This document shows positions 11,151 through 22,139 of a stretch of DNA of 64,000 nt, in pieces. Where the stretch lies: the NCBI GenBank assembly GCA_963575745.1, contig CAUYUJ010003658.1:330001-394000 (forward strand), read 5' to 3'. The notes beneath the pieces were generated by a model that saw nothing but the letters and a program-made list of their open reading frames with translations, was not told the DNA's origin and ran no database searches. How positions within the stretch are numbered: the first letter of the stretch is position 1; each line of letters opens with the position of its first letter. The stretch is from Prorocentrum cordatum (Eukaryota > Sar > Dinophyceae > Prorocentrales > Prorocentraceae). A program made the translations under genes and the position numbers.

Positions 11151-12000
11151 TGAGTCCATCAAACAACTTCGCCCCGCACAGCACCCAGAAATTACTGGCG
11201 CTAAAGCAGGAGATAAGGCGACGAAGACAATGTCGGACATGCTATTCGGCCTACGTGGTGCGACGGTATATGCATTGATCACGCAGGCGCGGTTGATGGC
11301 ATATGCGGCCCCGCTCCAACGCGTCCGAGAACCCGCCAGCCGATGGGCGCGATGACTCATTGCCGCGACGCGCAAACTGCAACAGGGCCAATGGAAATGA
11401 CACGCCAATTTATAGTCCCGACAAGAGAAGTTGACCTACGAAGTGATTCCGGTTATTGTCGCCTCAACGGTGAGGCCGATGACGAAGTCGATAGGGCATG
11501 GCATCCGAGGGGCCAACATCATCGCTGCGCGGACGCGTGCGCAACGGTTAGGAAGTAGTACATGTGGTCGACGCGCGCTGCAAGGCGCGCCGCTTGCAGG
11601 TGCGTTCCAGCTAGTCAGCAGACACTTTAGAGGCAGTCCGTAGCTTAGAAGACTGCTACCCTACCAGCGTGACGCGACACGAGCTCAAGGCTGGACCGTC
11701 GACGCCAACGCAAAACAATAGCATCTTAAAGATCGCTGGTCTGAGCGTACGAGCGTACGAGCGATCCTTACCATGGACGCCGCGTCGGTCTTCAAGTCTC
11801 TATCAAGCAAGGACATAAATAAGCCAACCGGATGCACTTTGCCAGGACATATCATCTGGATCCAACATGTCGCTCATAGCGTACATGGGGTGTGATACAC
11901 GGGATATGACAGCGGATGGTAATACCAAAGGTTGAATTGGTCGTGAGATATTGACGCCGTACAGGGGCAACGGAGCAGCACAAACATAGCCATGCCTCAT
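11136..12000 (+). pseudogene. Copia-B RNase H / pol C-terminal remnant
   Basis: The + strand reads LDQGESIKQLRPAQHPEITG from about 11138, then AKAGDKATKTMSDMLFGLRG, a connection typical of Copia pol after the RT palm. REVDLRSDSGYCRLNGEADD at about 11427 carries the first RNase H Asp (SDSGY). CDTRDMTADGNTKG at 11891-11932 is the conserved end of Copia RNase H (ADGxTK), followed directly by a stop. Frame changes separate the pieces. Confidence 0.6.
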
Positions 12001-12130
12001 CTAGTGCTAGCGGATGCTGTGTGCGGTTGGCTAAACCATAACCAGCGCGCAGTCGGACACGAGGAATACCCCGGGTACGGGCTATTTTTGCTAAGCTCAA
12101 ATGCCTGACAGCCTGGTCAGGCATCCTTTT

Positions 12131-12654
12131 GTTTCGCCGCGCGCTTTGACGACTGACAGTTTGGCCAGACGTCCTCTTAGTTGTATGAGAACGGTCGCGC
12201 GTCTTTGCCTATGACCGACCCGGATATTCGATTATGCCTTCTTATTGCCTTGGTTCTGTGCTGTTTGGGTCGTCGAACAACGATGAACCTATTTTATTCG
12301 TTTGTTGTGATATATTATTGGACATGGCTCGACGTTCGGGCCCTCCCCTCCTGATTTGAATCAAGACAAAGGCTGGCAAGTATAACGAACGTCGCGCCTA
12401 CGTCCGGCGCTACCTGGCTCAAGGTCGCGTTGCCCTATTTGACTGTCTCGCGCCTTCGAGGCACTATCAAACTTGAGCGTTGGAGAAACAAACACATTCA
12501 CGGATGGTTCATCATCTCTCACGACTTGCCCCGTATCTCTCGTCTTGCCCATCAGGATGGGAGAAGCTGCTATATGATACAACGATACGTCTGCGACGGC
12601 ATCCTAAGCAGGGTCTCGGCTTACACCCTCCTGACCCATGCGTTTCACTTCTGG
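12131..12654. other. Unassigned, AT-richer stretch
   Basis: Base composition drops towards 50% GC. One + frame (12430-12765) gives 111 codons without a recognisable domain. I see no RNA gene or terminal repeat. Confidence 0.4.
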
Positions 12655-13015
12655 GGCCCTCCTAGAGCATCGGGAAGCCGAAGGGTGAGAACGCCAAAAT
12701 CTTTCAGACACCCAAAATCAATACCAGAGTTTTGCTTTTGGGGGTCATTTCGGGAGGCCTTTTAGAGGCCATTTGTGGTGTTTGGGGGGCATCTTGGGCT
12801 GTCTCGGGGCCACCGCGGGCGCCTTGGACTGATCGCGCGGGGATTCGTGGCCCTCTTGGACCGTCCTTGGGGCCTTTTAGGTCCCTCTTGGTCGGTCTCG
12901 GGGCACTCGTGGGCCCGAAAGGTTTACGCTGGGAGAGGCCCGGGGCCCCAGGGGACCCGCAGCGCGCCCCAGAAAAGTTTTACATTTTGGGCCCACTCCC
13001 CCTCTTAAAGAATCC
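12655..13015 (+). repeat. TTGGGGCC-type degenerate minisatellite, copy 1
   Basis: Short irregular units around CTTGGGGCC/TTGGGCCGTC follow a spacer that starts GCATCGGGAAGCCGAA (12669). The same spacer-plus-repeat arrangement occurs at 14262-14850 and 46690-47560. Confidence 0.75.
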
Positions 13016-13115
13016 GCAGGATTGATCATTAAGATTTCAAGGCGTCCAACAAAGGACGTGATGACATCCAAACTCGTCCCTGAAGGGCACGGTGGCGGAC
13101 AACCCCTAAAGCACC

Positions 13116-13155
13116 TGGGTTAGGCTTTTTTTTAAAAAAAAAAAAAAAAAAAATA
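13116..13155. repeat. T-run/A-run tract
   Basis: A run of T is followed at once by about 22 A (13134-13155), forming a simple self-complementary tract. It may be the poly-A end of an old retroposed sequence, but nothing adjoining supports that. Confidence 0.6.
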
Positions 13156-13280
13156 TTATTATTACCTAACAGCGTAGACTGATAGGTTTCTAGTTGACTC
13201 AAAAGAGCTCACAGATCACTCCACAGGGGGGTCCGGGCAGGCGTTGGGAGTTGCCGGCCGGGCCTGTGCCGGGCTCGTTT

Positions 13281-13715
13281 TTCACCAACAGTCACACACT
13301 TCGTGCTCGTCGACCTCTCAGAACCCCATTCCCAGGCCACATTCTGAATAACCGGATGCAACAGTCACACACTTGGTGCTCCTTGACCTCCCAGAACGCC
13401 ATTCCCGGGCCACATTCGGAATAGCCGGACGCAACAGTCACACAATTCCTCGTACTTGACACCCCAGAACTCCATTCCCGGGCCACATTTTGGATGCCCG
13501 GAGCCAACTGTAGGCCACTTCGTGCTCTTCGAGTTCCCAGAACTCCATTCCCGGGCCACATTTTGAATGCCCGGAGCCAACTGTAGGCCACTTCGTGCTC
13601 TTCAAGTTCCCAGAACTCCATTCCTGGGCATGATTTTGAATGCCCGGAGCCAACTGTAGGCCACTTCGTGTTCTTCTAGTTCCCAGAACTCCATTCCTGG
13701 GCCACATTTTGAATG
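13281..13715. repeat. 73-bp tandem repeat, six copies
   Basis: The anchor GAAC(T/G/C)CCATTCC recurs at 13321, 13394, 13467, 13540, 13613 and 13686, exactly 73 bp apart. Each unit carries GGGCCACATT, GGAGCCAACTGTAGGCCAC and TTCGTGCTCTTC. Later units are more alike than the first two. Minus-strand open frames follow the period and are not genes. Confidence 0.95.
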
Positions 13716-14055
13716 CTGAGGCAGGCTGATGCTGCGGCCGAGGCAGGCTGAGGCTGAGGCAGGCTGAGGCTGAGGCCGAGGCTGAAGGCAGACTGAGGCT
13801 GAGGCTGAAGCAGACTGAGGCTGAGGCTGAGGCAGGCTGAGGCTGAGGCTGAGGCAGGCTGATGCTGAGGCAGGCTGAGGCTGAGGCTGATGCAGGCTGA
13901 GGCTGAGGCAGGCTGAGGCTGAGGCCGAGGCTGAAGGCAGACTGAGGCTGAGGCTGAAGCAGGCTGAGGCTGAGGCTGAGGCAGGCTGAGGCTGAGGCAG
14001 GCTGAGGCTGAGGCTGAGGCAGGCTGAGGCTGAGGCTGTGACTGCGACTGCCGTT
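13716..14055. repeat. (GGCTGA)n minisatellite
   Basis: GAGGCTGAGGCAGGCTGA-type units of 6, 12 and 18 bp run for about 340 bp, joined directly to the 73-bp array. Confidence 0.93.
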
Positions 14056-14261
14056 GCCGCTGCGACTGTCATCGCGAATGCGACTACGACTGCGAGAACA
14101 GCAGAATTCTACAACTGGATTTTCATCTGAATCTTAAGGGGAATGCTTTCAGATATGCTTCTACACATCGCTGTTAGGTTGCTTTGCCGGGATAATTTAT
14201 TATTCTTAGGCTTACGCCACACCGCCGACCCCTTGTTTATGCCAATCTGGGGGTAGTAGAA

Positions 14262-14850
14262 GCTGCGAAGGGGTGAAAAGCGAGTTTTGGAGCCACTTGG
14301 GGGCCGTTTCGGAGCCTCTGGGGTGCTTCTTGGGGGTTCCTTGGGGCGTCTGGGCGGCCTCGTGAGGGCCTCTGGGGGCCTCTTGGGGCACTCTTGGGGC
14401 TCCCTGGGGCTCCTGGGGGCAGAAAGCTAGAGTTTCAACATGTTTGGTCGCCCTCTTGGGCCCCTCTTGGTGCCGTCTTGGAGCCCTCTTGGGCCGTGTT
14501 GGGGCCGTCTTGGGCCGTCTGGAGGCCGTCTTGGGGGCCTCTTGGGCCATCTTGGGGCTTTCTTGGGGGCCTCTTTGGCCGCCTTGGAGCGTCGGGAAGC
14601 CGAAAAGGCGGAAAAGCAAAAAACATAGAAAAACACAATGGAAAATCAACAATTTTAGACTCTTGGGGTCTTCTTGGGAGGCTTGTTTGGGACCTCGGGG
14701 GCCGTCTTGGAGACCTCTTGGCCCGTCTTGGGGCCATCTTGGGCGTCTTGGAGCGGTCGTTTGGCGTCTCGGGGCCTTCGTGGGCCGTCTTGGAGGCCTC
14801 TTGGGGGCTTCTTGGCCCGTCTTGAGGCCCTCTTGGGCCCGGAAAAGCCC
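14262..14850 (+). repeat. TTGGGGCC-type degenerate minisatellite, copy 2
   Basis: Irregular CTTGGGGCC/CTTGGGCCGTC units are interrupted by an A-rich spacer at 14588-14655 beginning GCGTCGGGAAGCCGAAAAGG. Open frames on both strands arise from the repeat. Confidence 0.85.
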
Positions 14851-14858
14851 CGTGAACC

Positions 14859-14930
14859 GCTCGTCCCGGCCGTGCTGCGCTCGTCCCGGCCGTGCTGCGC
14901 TCGTCCCGGCCGTGCTGCGCTCGTCCCGGA
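14859..14930. repeat. 20-bp tandem repeat, 3.5 copies
   Basis: The unit GCTCGTCCCGGCCGTGCTGC is repeated perfectly three times and then partly. Confidence 0.95.
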
Positions 14931-15466
14931 CCCCCCCCCCCTCCAAATCGACCGGACCGGGCTCCCGGGGGAGGGGTTTGGGGAGGGGGAAGCATCTCAC
15001 ACGCCGATGATCCCCAAGGGGTCGGCGGATTATTCCCCTTCCTCCTCCCCTTCCTCCTCCTCTCTTCGCAATTCTCGCGCGCAACAGCGGCGACACACGC
15101 GCCAATGTCTCACGGGCCAGTGACCAGCATTCCGGCCACCGATTCGTCAGATCCGGCATCCAGGACAGGGCCCCGTTGTTTTTTCCCGTTCCCCATATTT
15201 TAACAACGCGTTGTTTGTCTTGCGAGACAGCAGCTAGCAGTATCCAGAGGCCACGGCCTCATCCACCTGGTTCTTGCTAGGCTCGGACGTTTGCCTGCAG
15301 TGGTGGTGCCTTCGCTCGCTCCTCCTCCTTCCCCCCATCCTCCCATCCGCGTAGAGGAGTTCTTCGATGCGGAGGCTGCCAGGAGCGCCCTGGGGTGGGC
15401 CGCGGGCGGACGGGGGGAAAGGGGGGATTGGAGAAGCGAAGGTGCGGAAGACGGGTTCGGGGCTAG
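14931..15466. other. Unassigned, with short pyrimidine patches
   Basis: Contains short CCT-rich patches near 15035-15062 and 15320-15345. No domain or RNA gene seen. Confidence 0.4.
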
Positions 15467-15559
15467 GGTGATTCATGGTGATGATGATGTTAATGATGTT
15501 GGTGTTGGTGATGTTGCTGCCGATGATGGTGGCGGTGGTGACTCGGATGGTTATCGTGT

Positions 15560-15597
<38 letters not shown>

Positions 15598-15849
15598 GTG
15601 ATGGTGACGATGATGGTGGTGACGATGGCAGTGGCTATGTTGATGATGATGGTTATTTGTGATGAGGATGACGATGGAGATGACGATGATGATGATGTTG
15701 ATGTTGATGCTGATGGTGATGATGCTGCTGATGATGATGCTGCTGCTGATGATGATAATGCTCATGAAGGTGGCCGTGATGGTGGTAGTGACGATGATGA
15801 GGAGGATGATGGCGATGATGATGAGGATCGTGATCAGTAATTCGATGGC

Positions 15850-15906
<57 letters not shown>

Positions 15907-16030
15907 CATGGTGATGGTGGTGATGATGGTGACATTGATGATGTGATGATGGTGATATTGATGTTGATGATGGTGTGGAGGATGGTGATGATGATGATGC
16001 TGAAACTGATGACGATGATGACGACGATGA
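15467..16030. repeat. (GAT)n microsatellite, long interrupted
   Basis: GATGATGGT-type triplets cover about 560 bp, with two pure GAT runs near 15560-15595 and 15850-15890. Encoded poly-Asp or poly-Met frames are artefacts. Confidence 0.93.
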
Positions 16031-16318
16031 TGATGAGGAGGAGGAGGAGGAGGAGCAGGAGAAGGGAGCAGTGAAGGCCGAGGTGAATAGGTGGGAGAAT
16101 GCGGATGAGTACGGGGAGGGAGACTAGGAGGGGGAGATCTCGGGGGAGGATGAGGACGAGAAGAGACGATAGTGATGATCAGGAGGACGATGAGCGGCGA
16201 CAAAGCAGGACGAGGACGATGATGGCGATGACGATATTGATGATGTTGCTGTTGATGGTGGCGATAATGGTGATGATGACGACGATGCTGGGTCTGGTAA
16301 TGATGACGATGACGACGA

Positions 16319-16375
16319 TTATATTTTTTTGGTGAACATGATGAAGCTGATGATGATTAGGCTGATGATGATGAC

Positions 16376-16410
<35 letters not shown>

Positions 16411-16480
16411 CGATGATGATGATGATGTGATGAAGTGGAAGGGACTGATGATGGTGATGATGATGACGACGATGAAGAAC
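16319..16480. repeat. (GAT)n microsatellite, second block
   Basis: Pure GAT runs at 16374-16425 with flanking degenerate triplets. Confidence 0.92.
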
Positions 16481-18479
16481 AGAGCGACAGCAGGTGGAAG
16501 ACACCGACGTGGGGGACTGGATCGAGGATGCCGAGGAGTTTTAGGAGGATACTCCTGAGGATTTTCTGGTATAAGTGAATCGGGAACTGAAGGAGGAGGA
16601 GGATGGAGGATGGAGGAGGGGAGGAGGGGTAGAAGGAGGAGGAAGGGGAGATGCATGACTAGCAACATTAGCGACGGCACAGGGAGGGGGATCATGTTTC
16701 GCAGCGGTCGCCCTGGTCTGATGAGCATGCGCACGGTGGCCGCCAGTTCTGCGTTTGCTTCAGGAGGCGGCGCGGACGCAGGTGAGGGGGGCGATAATGA
16801 TGATTATGAGATATGCCAACATGTTCGGGTTCATGGTTCCCGAAGCTGTCCACACGGAGGCAACACTGAGTCATCTGAAGTGGCGGGAAGATAACAGCGG
16901 CCTTGTGCTTCGAAGCCTGGGCTGGAGATTGTCCTTTTCAAGGGGCGGTGCCAGAGAGCGAAGATAATATCGCTTCGGGCGGCGCGAAGCGCGACGTCAG
17001 ATGACCTAGGTCCCGGAAGCTTCCAGAGGCCTCTAGAGCCACAAAGCTGGATAAGTTGCAAATTAGTTCCGAAACGCGCGCAGAGGTCTCCGAAGGCGCT
17101 TGGAAGCCCAAAAGGGGCAGAGAACTTCCATAAATCTTGACTGGGGACGTTCCGCAACAGTTTCTCACTGACGTTCTCTTCGGAGCAGTTGCCACCGGCC
17201 CCTTCGGAGGGCCACCGTGCAAAGTGCGCCAGGCGCCCGCCCTTGGGGCCTCTCCCCCGTTTCCGGTGGTATCCGTGCCTGGGTCTTCGATCCCCGCCTG
17301 CGCCGAGGTACGGCGCAGTGATTGTCGCCCGCTCCTGGGCCTCTGCCGTGGATCCGGGCTCGAGCTCCACGGTGGTTTGGCGAGTTCGTGGACCGTCTTC
17401 GTGTTGCTTTCGTTTCGAAGCGAAGGCAGGGCGAAGGCAGACGAGTGCAGAACGAAAAGCACCGTTTAGCTCCGGCCCTGCGCCGCGGATCCGGAGGGGC
17501 ACATGCCCCCGTACCTGTGTGCCTGGGTTCTCGACTCCCGCTTGCGCCCAGGCACGGCGCGGCGGCGGCAGAGGGGGGCCACGCCGCATGCGGCGGCGGG
17601 GGATTGCGGCGGCAGAGGGGGCGGCCTGCACAGTGCCGGGCGGGGCGGGGCGGGGCGGGCGGGGGGCCCGGCTCCTGCCTCCGAGGAAGCTGCAGGAGAA
17701 CCTGCCGGCCGACAAGGGGGTCACCTACGTGCGAGGGGTTGTGCTCAAAGGGGGGCAGTTCCTCGGAGAAGGGCAAGAGCGGCATGAGCACCATCTCGCG
17801 GACCTCCGCGCGGACCTACTGGATCGGCGCCGGCCCCCCTGGCGGCGCCTCCAGCGCCGCCCCTGGCGCGCTCCGCGTGCCAGGGGGGGGGCCGGAGCAG
17901 ATCCAAGGAAGTCCGACCGGAGATCGGACCGCTGGAAGCATACGTTTATTCACTTGTTTCTTCTTCTTACACTTCGAGGGTAGCGTTTCAGGGGGGGAGT
18001 CAGTCTCCAGGAGGAGGAGATGCATCGACCCCCCCATCGCCCACTCGTCGCAGATAGGAGCCCAATAGCTCGACTCTCCCAGAAGCGCGCGGATTTGCAG
18101 TCGGGGGTGTCGTCGATTTATCGGCGGTGTGTCGCCAGTTCCAGCTCGATGCTGCCCTCCCTAAGCCAGTACCCTCCCCTAGCGCTAAGTCGGGCAAACC
18201 AAAGTATGCGGACGATGTTTTGTTTTTTTTGTTTCAAAAATACAAAACAACAACTATTGTTCATTCGTCTTCCTGCATCCGCATGTAGGAGGACATTCCA
18301 GATCTAAACCTAGCGTTGCCCCGTTGCCCCTCAGGTTAGGACGCTCTGGAAGGGCAGCGCACGTACATCTGGCGCTCCAAATCAAATTTCGGGTGGCTGG
18401 ATTGTTGCCGAATACAATTTGTAGAATACAATTTCAAACAGGCACCTCTTAGTGTAGTGGTGTACGTCTTGCGATTCAT
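16481..18479. other. Unassigned region with competing open frames
   Basis: Overlapping frames of 174-297 codons occur on both strands between 16831 and 18068, but they contradict one another and none has a recognised domain. A GGGGC run lies at 17640-17665. Two + frames near 17690-17900 are locally protein-like. No function can be assigned. Confidence 0.4.
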
Positions 18480-19203
18480 TGGTTGCAGACGAATTTCTCG
18501 ACCATGCGAGAGACATGACAGTTTCTTACAAAGATTTCTGGCGTCGACCCTTCAGACAGTGACATTTCTGGGCATAAGTTCGCTCGGATAGACCATGTGG
18601 TCTGCCACCGCAGTGTTTTACACACCTTACATGATACGTGGACGAGCCCGCGGGAAGTGCTTAACACACCATTACGTTACCAATGTGGTTACAAATGTGG
18701 CCTTCCAGTCCAAGGACACTTCCAAGAAAAAGCACGTGGACAAGGTCAGCCTGAAATATTCTCAAATCAAAAATCGATTCACATCATCATTTGTCGAGGC
18801 CGTTTGGAGTTTGATGGGTGATGAGACTGATTCTGTAGATGTTTCGAACAAGTGGGTTCCACACGGAGTCGACAAATCCTCCGAAAGTGCCCAAACGGGA
18901 GTCGAGTCCAAAGCAGGCGTGGACAAGCCAGCGCACGCTCGATCTAATCGAATAAAAAAAATGCACCTACAGCCAGGGACCACAATGACCAAACACGGTT
19001 GCATAAATCTATCCAGAAATTAGGAGCGCAAGATCGCAAATAGTGGTTGGACATGTCATTGGCAAATTGTGGTTGGGAAGCGGTGCGCCATTTGAGAAAA
19101 AATTGCCCACCACGAAGCATGCGACGGTGAAGCGGCCCGATGGATCACTCGTGGACACAGCTGATCGGCCAGAGGCATCGGCAGATGATTTCGAAGACGT
19201 GCA
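18480..19203 (+). pseudogene. LINE-2 copy 1: endonuclease end and linker remnant
   Basis: FARIDHVVCHRSVLHTLHDT (about 18573-18632) resembles the C-terminal part of the apurinic-type endonuclease of LINE ORF2, where (Q/R)xDHV is usual. A frame change leads into the charged linker KHVDKVSLKYSQIKNRFTSS (from about 18735), which ends in a stop at 19021. This order precedes an RT, as expected for a LINE. The catalytic N-terminal half of the endonuclease is not visible. Confidence 0.45.
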
Positions 19204-20152
19204 ATGGCAAGTCCGGTTTCCATAGCTGACTCCAGAAGCGCGTGCGTTGCGCCCATAGGGCAACAGTTGCCGAACGATTCAGACACATTTACCATGACAG
19301 AATTGACCGATGTGTTGCGCCCGCTACGTATTGGCAGAGTTGCTTGGACCGACGATATCGCCCCAAACATTTGGACAATTTTGGGTGCGCACCAGGACGC
19401 ATCTGCCATTGTGCTTCGTGTATGTCAGACATGCTGGGAAGTGAAAGCAATTCCTGACTCTTGGAGGAGTGCAAACGTGGTTCTTTTATTCAAACAAGGC
19501 GACATCGCTTTGCTGGAGAACTACAGGCCCGCTTCCCTGTTGTAAGTCGGGTATCATCATCCTGCCCATATGTTTCATCAGCGTCATATTCGCGGCGGTT
19601 CTTAGACCCGCATGCGATAATCCCAATGTTTCTGTTCCGCCCCAGGCGCGGGACCGCAGCCGTGCTCATGTTCGTCCGTCGTATGACCGACGCCGCACAT
19701 GCAAACAAGCACGGTGGCCTCATCTTATTGTTGCCTGGCTGGGCCAAGACATTTGACAGCTCAAGACGGAAAGTATGTGCGACGCTCTGCGACGATTTGG
19801 GTTTCTTTCAGAAGTGGTGGACGTGATCAAAGCTATCTATGCCGAGCGTTGCTTCACCATTCTAGACCACACTGGGAAGTCAAATGAGCGACGGCAAATT
19901 GCCGATATCGCTCAAATATGTCCTTGTTCCTTTTGGTGTTTCATTGTTCTGTTGCCATTTATGCTTTACGATTCGTCTCACAATATTGATTTTGATTCGG
20001 GGCCCGATTACGTAGTAAAACGAGACATGCTGTACGCAGGTGACACATGGCTGGCTTCACGCACTCAAGCTGATATGCAAAACATGTTGAAGGCGATTGC
20101 TGCTGAAAGGCAGACATACGAACTTGAGCTGCATGTTGACAAAAGGGTGTAA
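19204..20152 (+). pseudogene. LINE-2 copy 1: reverse transcriptase remnant
   Basis: The RT is readable in pieces. IPDSWRSANVVLLFKQGD and LLENYRPASLL (19450-19543) form the fingers. After a frame change FRPRRGTAAVLMFVRRMTDA (about 19638) and GGLILLLPGWAKTFDSS follow. Then VVDVIKAIYAERCFTILDHT (about 19815) and LYAGDTWLASRTQ (20029-20067) stand where YADD is expected; the first catalytic Asp is Gly. The reading ends at a stop at 20150. At least two frame changes and a lost catalytic residue make it inactive. Confidence 0.75.
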
Positions 20153-20700
20153 ACGCATATCTCGACGAACGCCGCGGTAGTACGCCCAGATGGAAGTCCT
20201 ACCAGAATTGCCCGGGAAGTCGTGCATCTGGGCGGCACGCCTAGCTCCGATGGCAATGCGCTCCCGGAGGTTACCAGGCGCCGAAGCGAAACACAGCGCC
20301 TTCTTCAAGCCGCTCGCGAGATGTGATCACGCACAGCGAGTGGGACGGCAGAGAAAATGCAAAGTATACGACAGCTGTTTCCTGGGTAAGCTATTGTATT
20401 CGCTCGGGTCTCTTTGGCTATTGCAAGCTGACCGACGCAGAACCCATGGTTCCCACAGCAGGTGTTTACTGCGAGTTTTTGTTGGTGCGCTGCCTTCGTT
20501 TATTTCAAGAGTGAGAAACACATGCGTTCTAGCCAGGGCCCGCGCCGAACCCCCTTTCCCAAGTATCACTTGGCAGACAAGCGGACTTGTACCTTCACAT
20601 GGCATGCCATCCAGATGGCACGCCAAACGCTTGGGTGGAACACCGGCGTCGCGGCCGACCGAGACAGCAATCGGCTTTAGAAGTGTGCAAACAACTCTGC
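20153..20700 (+). pseudogene. LINE-2 copy 1: post-RT C-terminal remnant
   Basis: VVHLGGTPSSDGNALPEVTR (about 20219) and then KVYDSCFLGKLLYSLGSLWL (20356-20415) and PSFISRVRNTCVLARA (about 20494-20541) match the conserved tail after the RT of many LINE ORF2 proteins (LGG..S.DG..., K.LY.LE.LWL, ...FISRVSN...). The equivalent tail in LINE-2 copy 2 reads YISRVSNAEVL. Two frames are used. Confidence 0.65.
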
Positions 20701-21594
20701 CAGCATATCTGAACCACCTTCTGAGATAGACTGTTCTCTCATCCCCCTCTTGTTTTCCAACGCGAAATTTGTGGTGCATTGAGATATTCATTTTCATATG
20801 TTCCCTTCTGGTGACCCTGAACGGTGACCGTGCCAACACGTCCTGCTCGATGTGCGGCATGTGTGGTGGTGGTGGTATGTTGCCGCTGTTTGACTTATGG
20901 AGGCCAGTCTCGGGCTTCGGCTGTGTCAATGAACAACCAGGTTTGTGGAGAGGGAGGATAAGTCCAAAGGGTCGCGTATCGAAGAAGCCGAAGTGCCAGA
21001 TGTTTGGGGGAAAGCGGCACGCACATGCATCTGTTGCCGCCCCGGACCTACTCCGGGGAGAGACGTCCAGCGCCGACCTAAACATCCCGGGCGGACCTCC
21101 CAAGCGCACGATTAGTTCTCTTATGAAATGGGAGGCCTGAGGATAGAGGGTTTGCGTGTTTCTTGGCTTCTCTTGATTTCTGGGGGGGCTCCCGTCGCCA
21201 CGGCTGACTTCACCTTCAAATTCGGGCGGGAACTCAACCCAGGAAAGTTTCGCGAGTCGGTTGTGGAAGGGGGGGAAGAGGAGGTCTTGGCCTTGGCGAG
21301 TGCCACCGTGAAGGACAGGCGTCCTGAGAGAAACGTGCATGAGGTTGTTCGCCGCGAGGAGGACGACGATGATTGTGACGACGAGTAACATCAGGATAGT
21401 GACGAATCGCCCCCACTGGGGTTCTTCATGCCACGACGCAGAACAACACCAGGAACGTTCAGAGACGCTTGTTTCTTCCCTCGACAGTTTCGGGCAATTC
21501 ACGCGCAAGGATTCACAGTATCACATTTGTCGAGCTATCCACCTTGCATCTGGTCATCCTTGTGTGAGGAGGCTCAGGGATTTAATTGTGTTAG
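20701..21594. other. Unassigned stretch after LINE-2 copy 1
   Basis: Possibly the LINE 3' region. A + frame at 21128-21388 (86 codons, acidic C-terminus) and another near 21435-21595 are protein-like, but I do not recognise them. Confidence 0.35.
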
Positions 21595-21720
21595 TTTTCC
21601 CCCCTCCGCCCCCCCTCCCCGAGTCCCCGTGCCCTCCCTCCCTCCGGGTCTTCGCTTCGTCCTTTTCCCCCTTCCCTCCCTCCCCCTCACCTTGTTCGCA
21701 CGCGGAGTCGAAGGCATTGG
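21595..21720. repeat. Pyrimidine-rich tract
   Basis: CCCTCC/CTTCCC runs on the + strand; a purine tract follows at 21855-21990. Confidence 0.85.
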
Positions 21721-21854
21721 TGGAGAGCCCGCCCGCCCGCGCAGGTGGAGGACAGGGACTCCCGCAAACCCGTAGCCGTGGAAGACCTGTCGGAGTACTG
21801 GCGGGGAAGGGGCGGGGAACATTGGGGACACGCGGGGGAGTGATGGGGGGGAGT

Positions 21855-21995
21855 GGGAGCTGGGAAAGGAGGAGGAGGAGGAGGAGGAAGAAGAAAAGGA
21901 GGAGGAGGCGGAGGAGGAGGCGGACGAGGAGGAGGAGGAGGAGGAGGACGAGGCCGAGGACGAGGAGGAGGAAGAGGAAAGGAGGAGGAGGAGGA
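21855..21995. repeat. (GGA)n tract
   Basis: GGAGGAGGA with A and C substitutions; complementary in kind to the tract at 21595. Confidence 0.92.
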
Positions 21996-22139
21996 CCAGT
22001 GTAATCCCAAGAGCCATCAATCATGCTGGAATACACCCGCCCTCCAAGCTCCCTCTTCCTAGGCCCCTACAGCGGTTCATTTCCTTTGGGGGATCGGTCT
22101 CGTTGGAAGACAACCGTTTCAAGATCCGGTGTCATGCCA

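Larger units (their letters stand above)
7140..12130 (+). mobile_element. Copia-B: ancient, heavily decayed Copia-type retroelement
   Basis: Pieces of a Copia-order polyprotein can be followed on the + strand in the sequence integrase C-terminus, RT, RNase H, with many frame changes and stops. I could not find LTRs. The order and spacing match Ty1/Copia pol, and the divergence from Copia-A in the same window is large, so these are separate lineages. The coding remnant ends near the CDTRDMTADGNTKG motif at 11891-11932. Extents are approximate. Confidence 0.6.

Noticed and set aside
13116-13155. T/A run as a retroposon poly-A tail
   Set aside because: No retroposed sequence or target duplication can be defined beside it.
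16831-17983. Overlapping frames of 297 (-) and 264 (+) codons
   Set aside because: GC-rich sequence with few stops on either strand; neither has a domain or a clear codon signal, so I left the region unassigned.
20327-21508. A 393-codon minus frame
   Set aside because: It is antisense to clear LINE-2 tail motifs and shows no domain.
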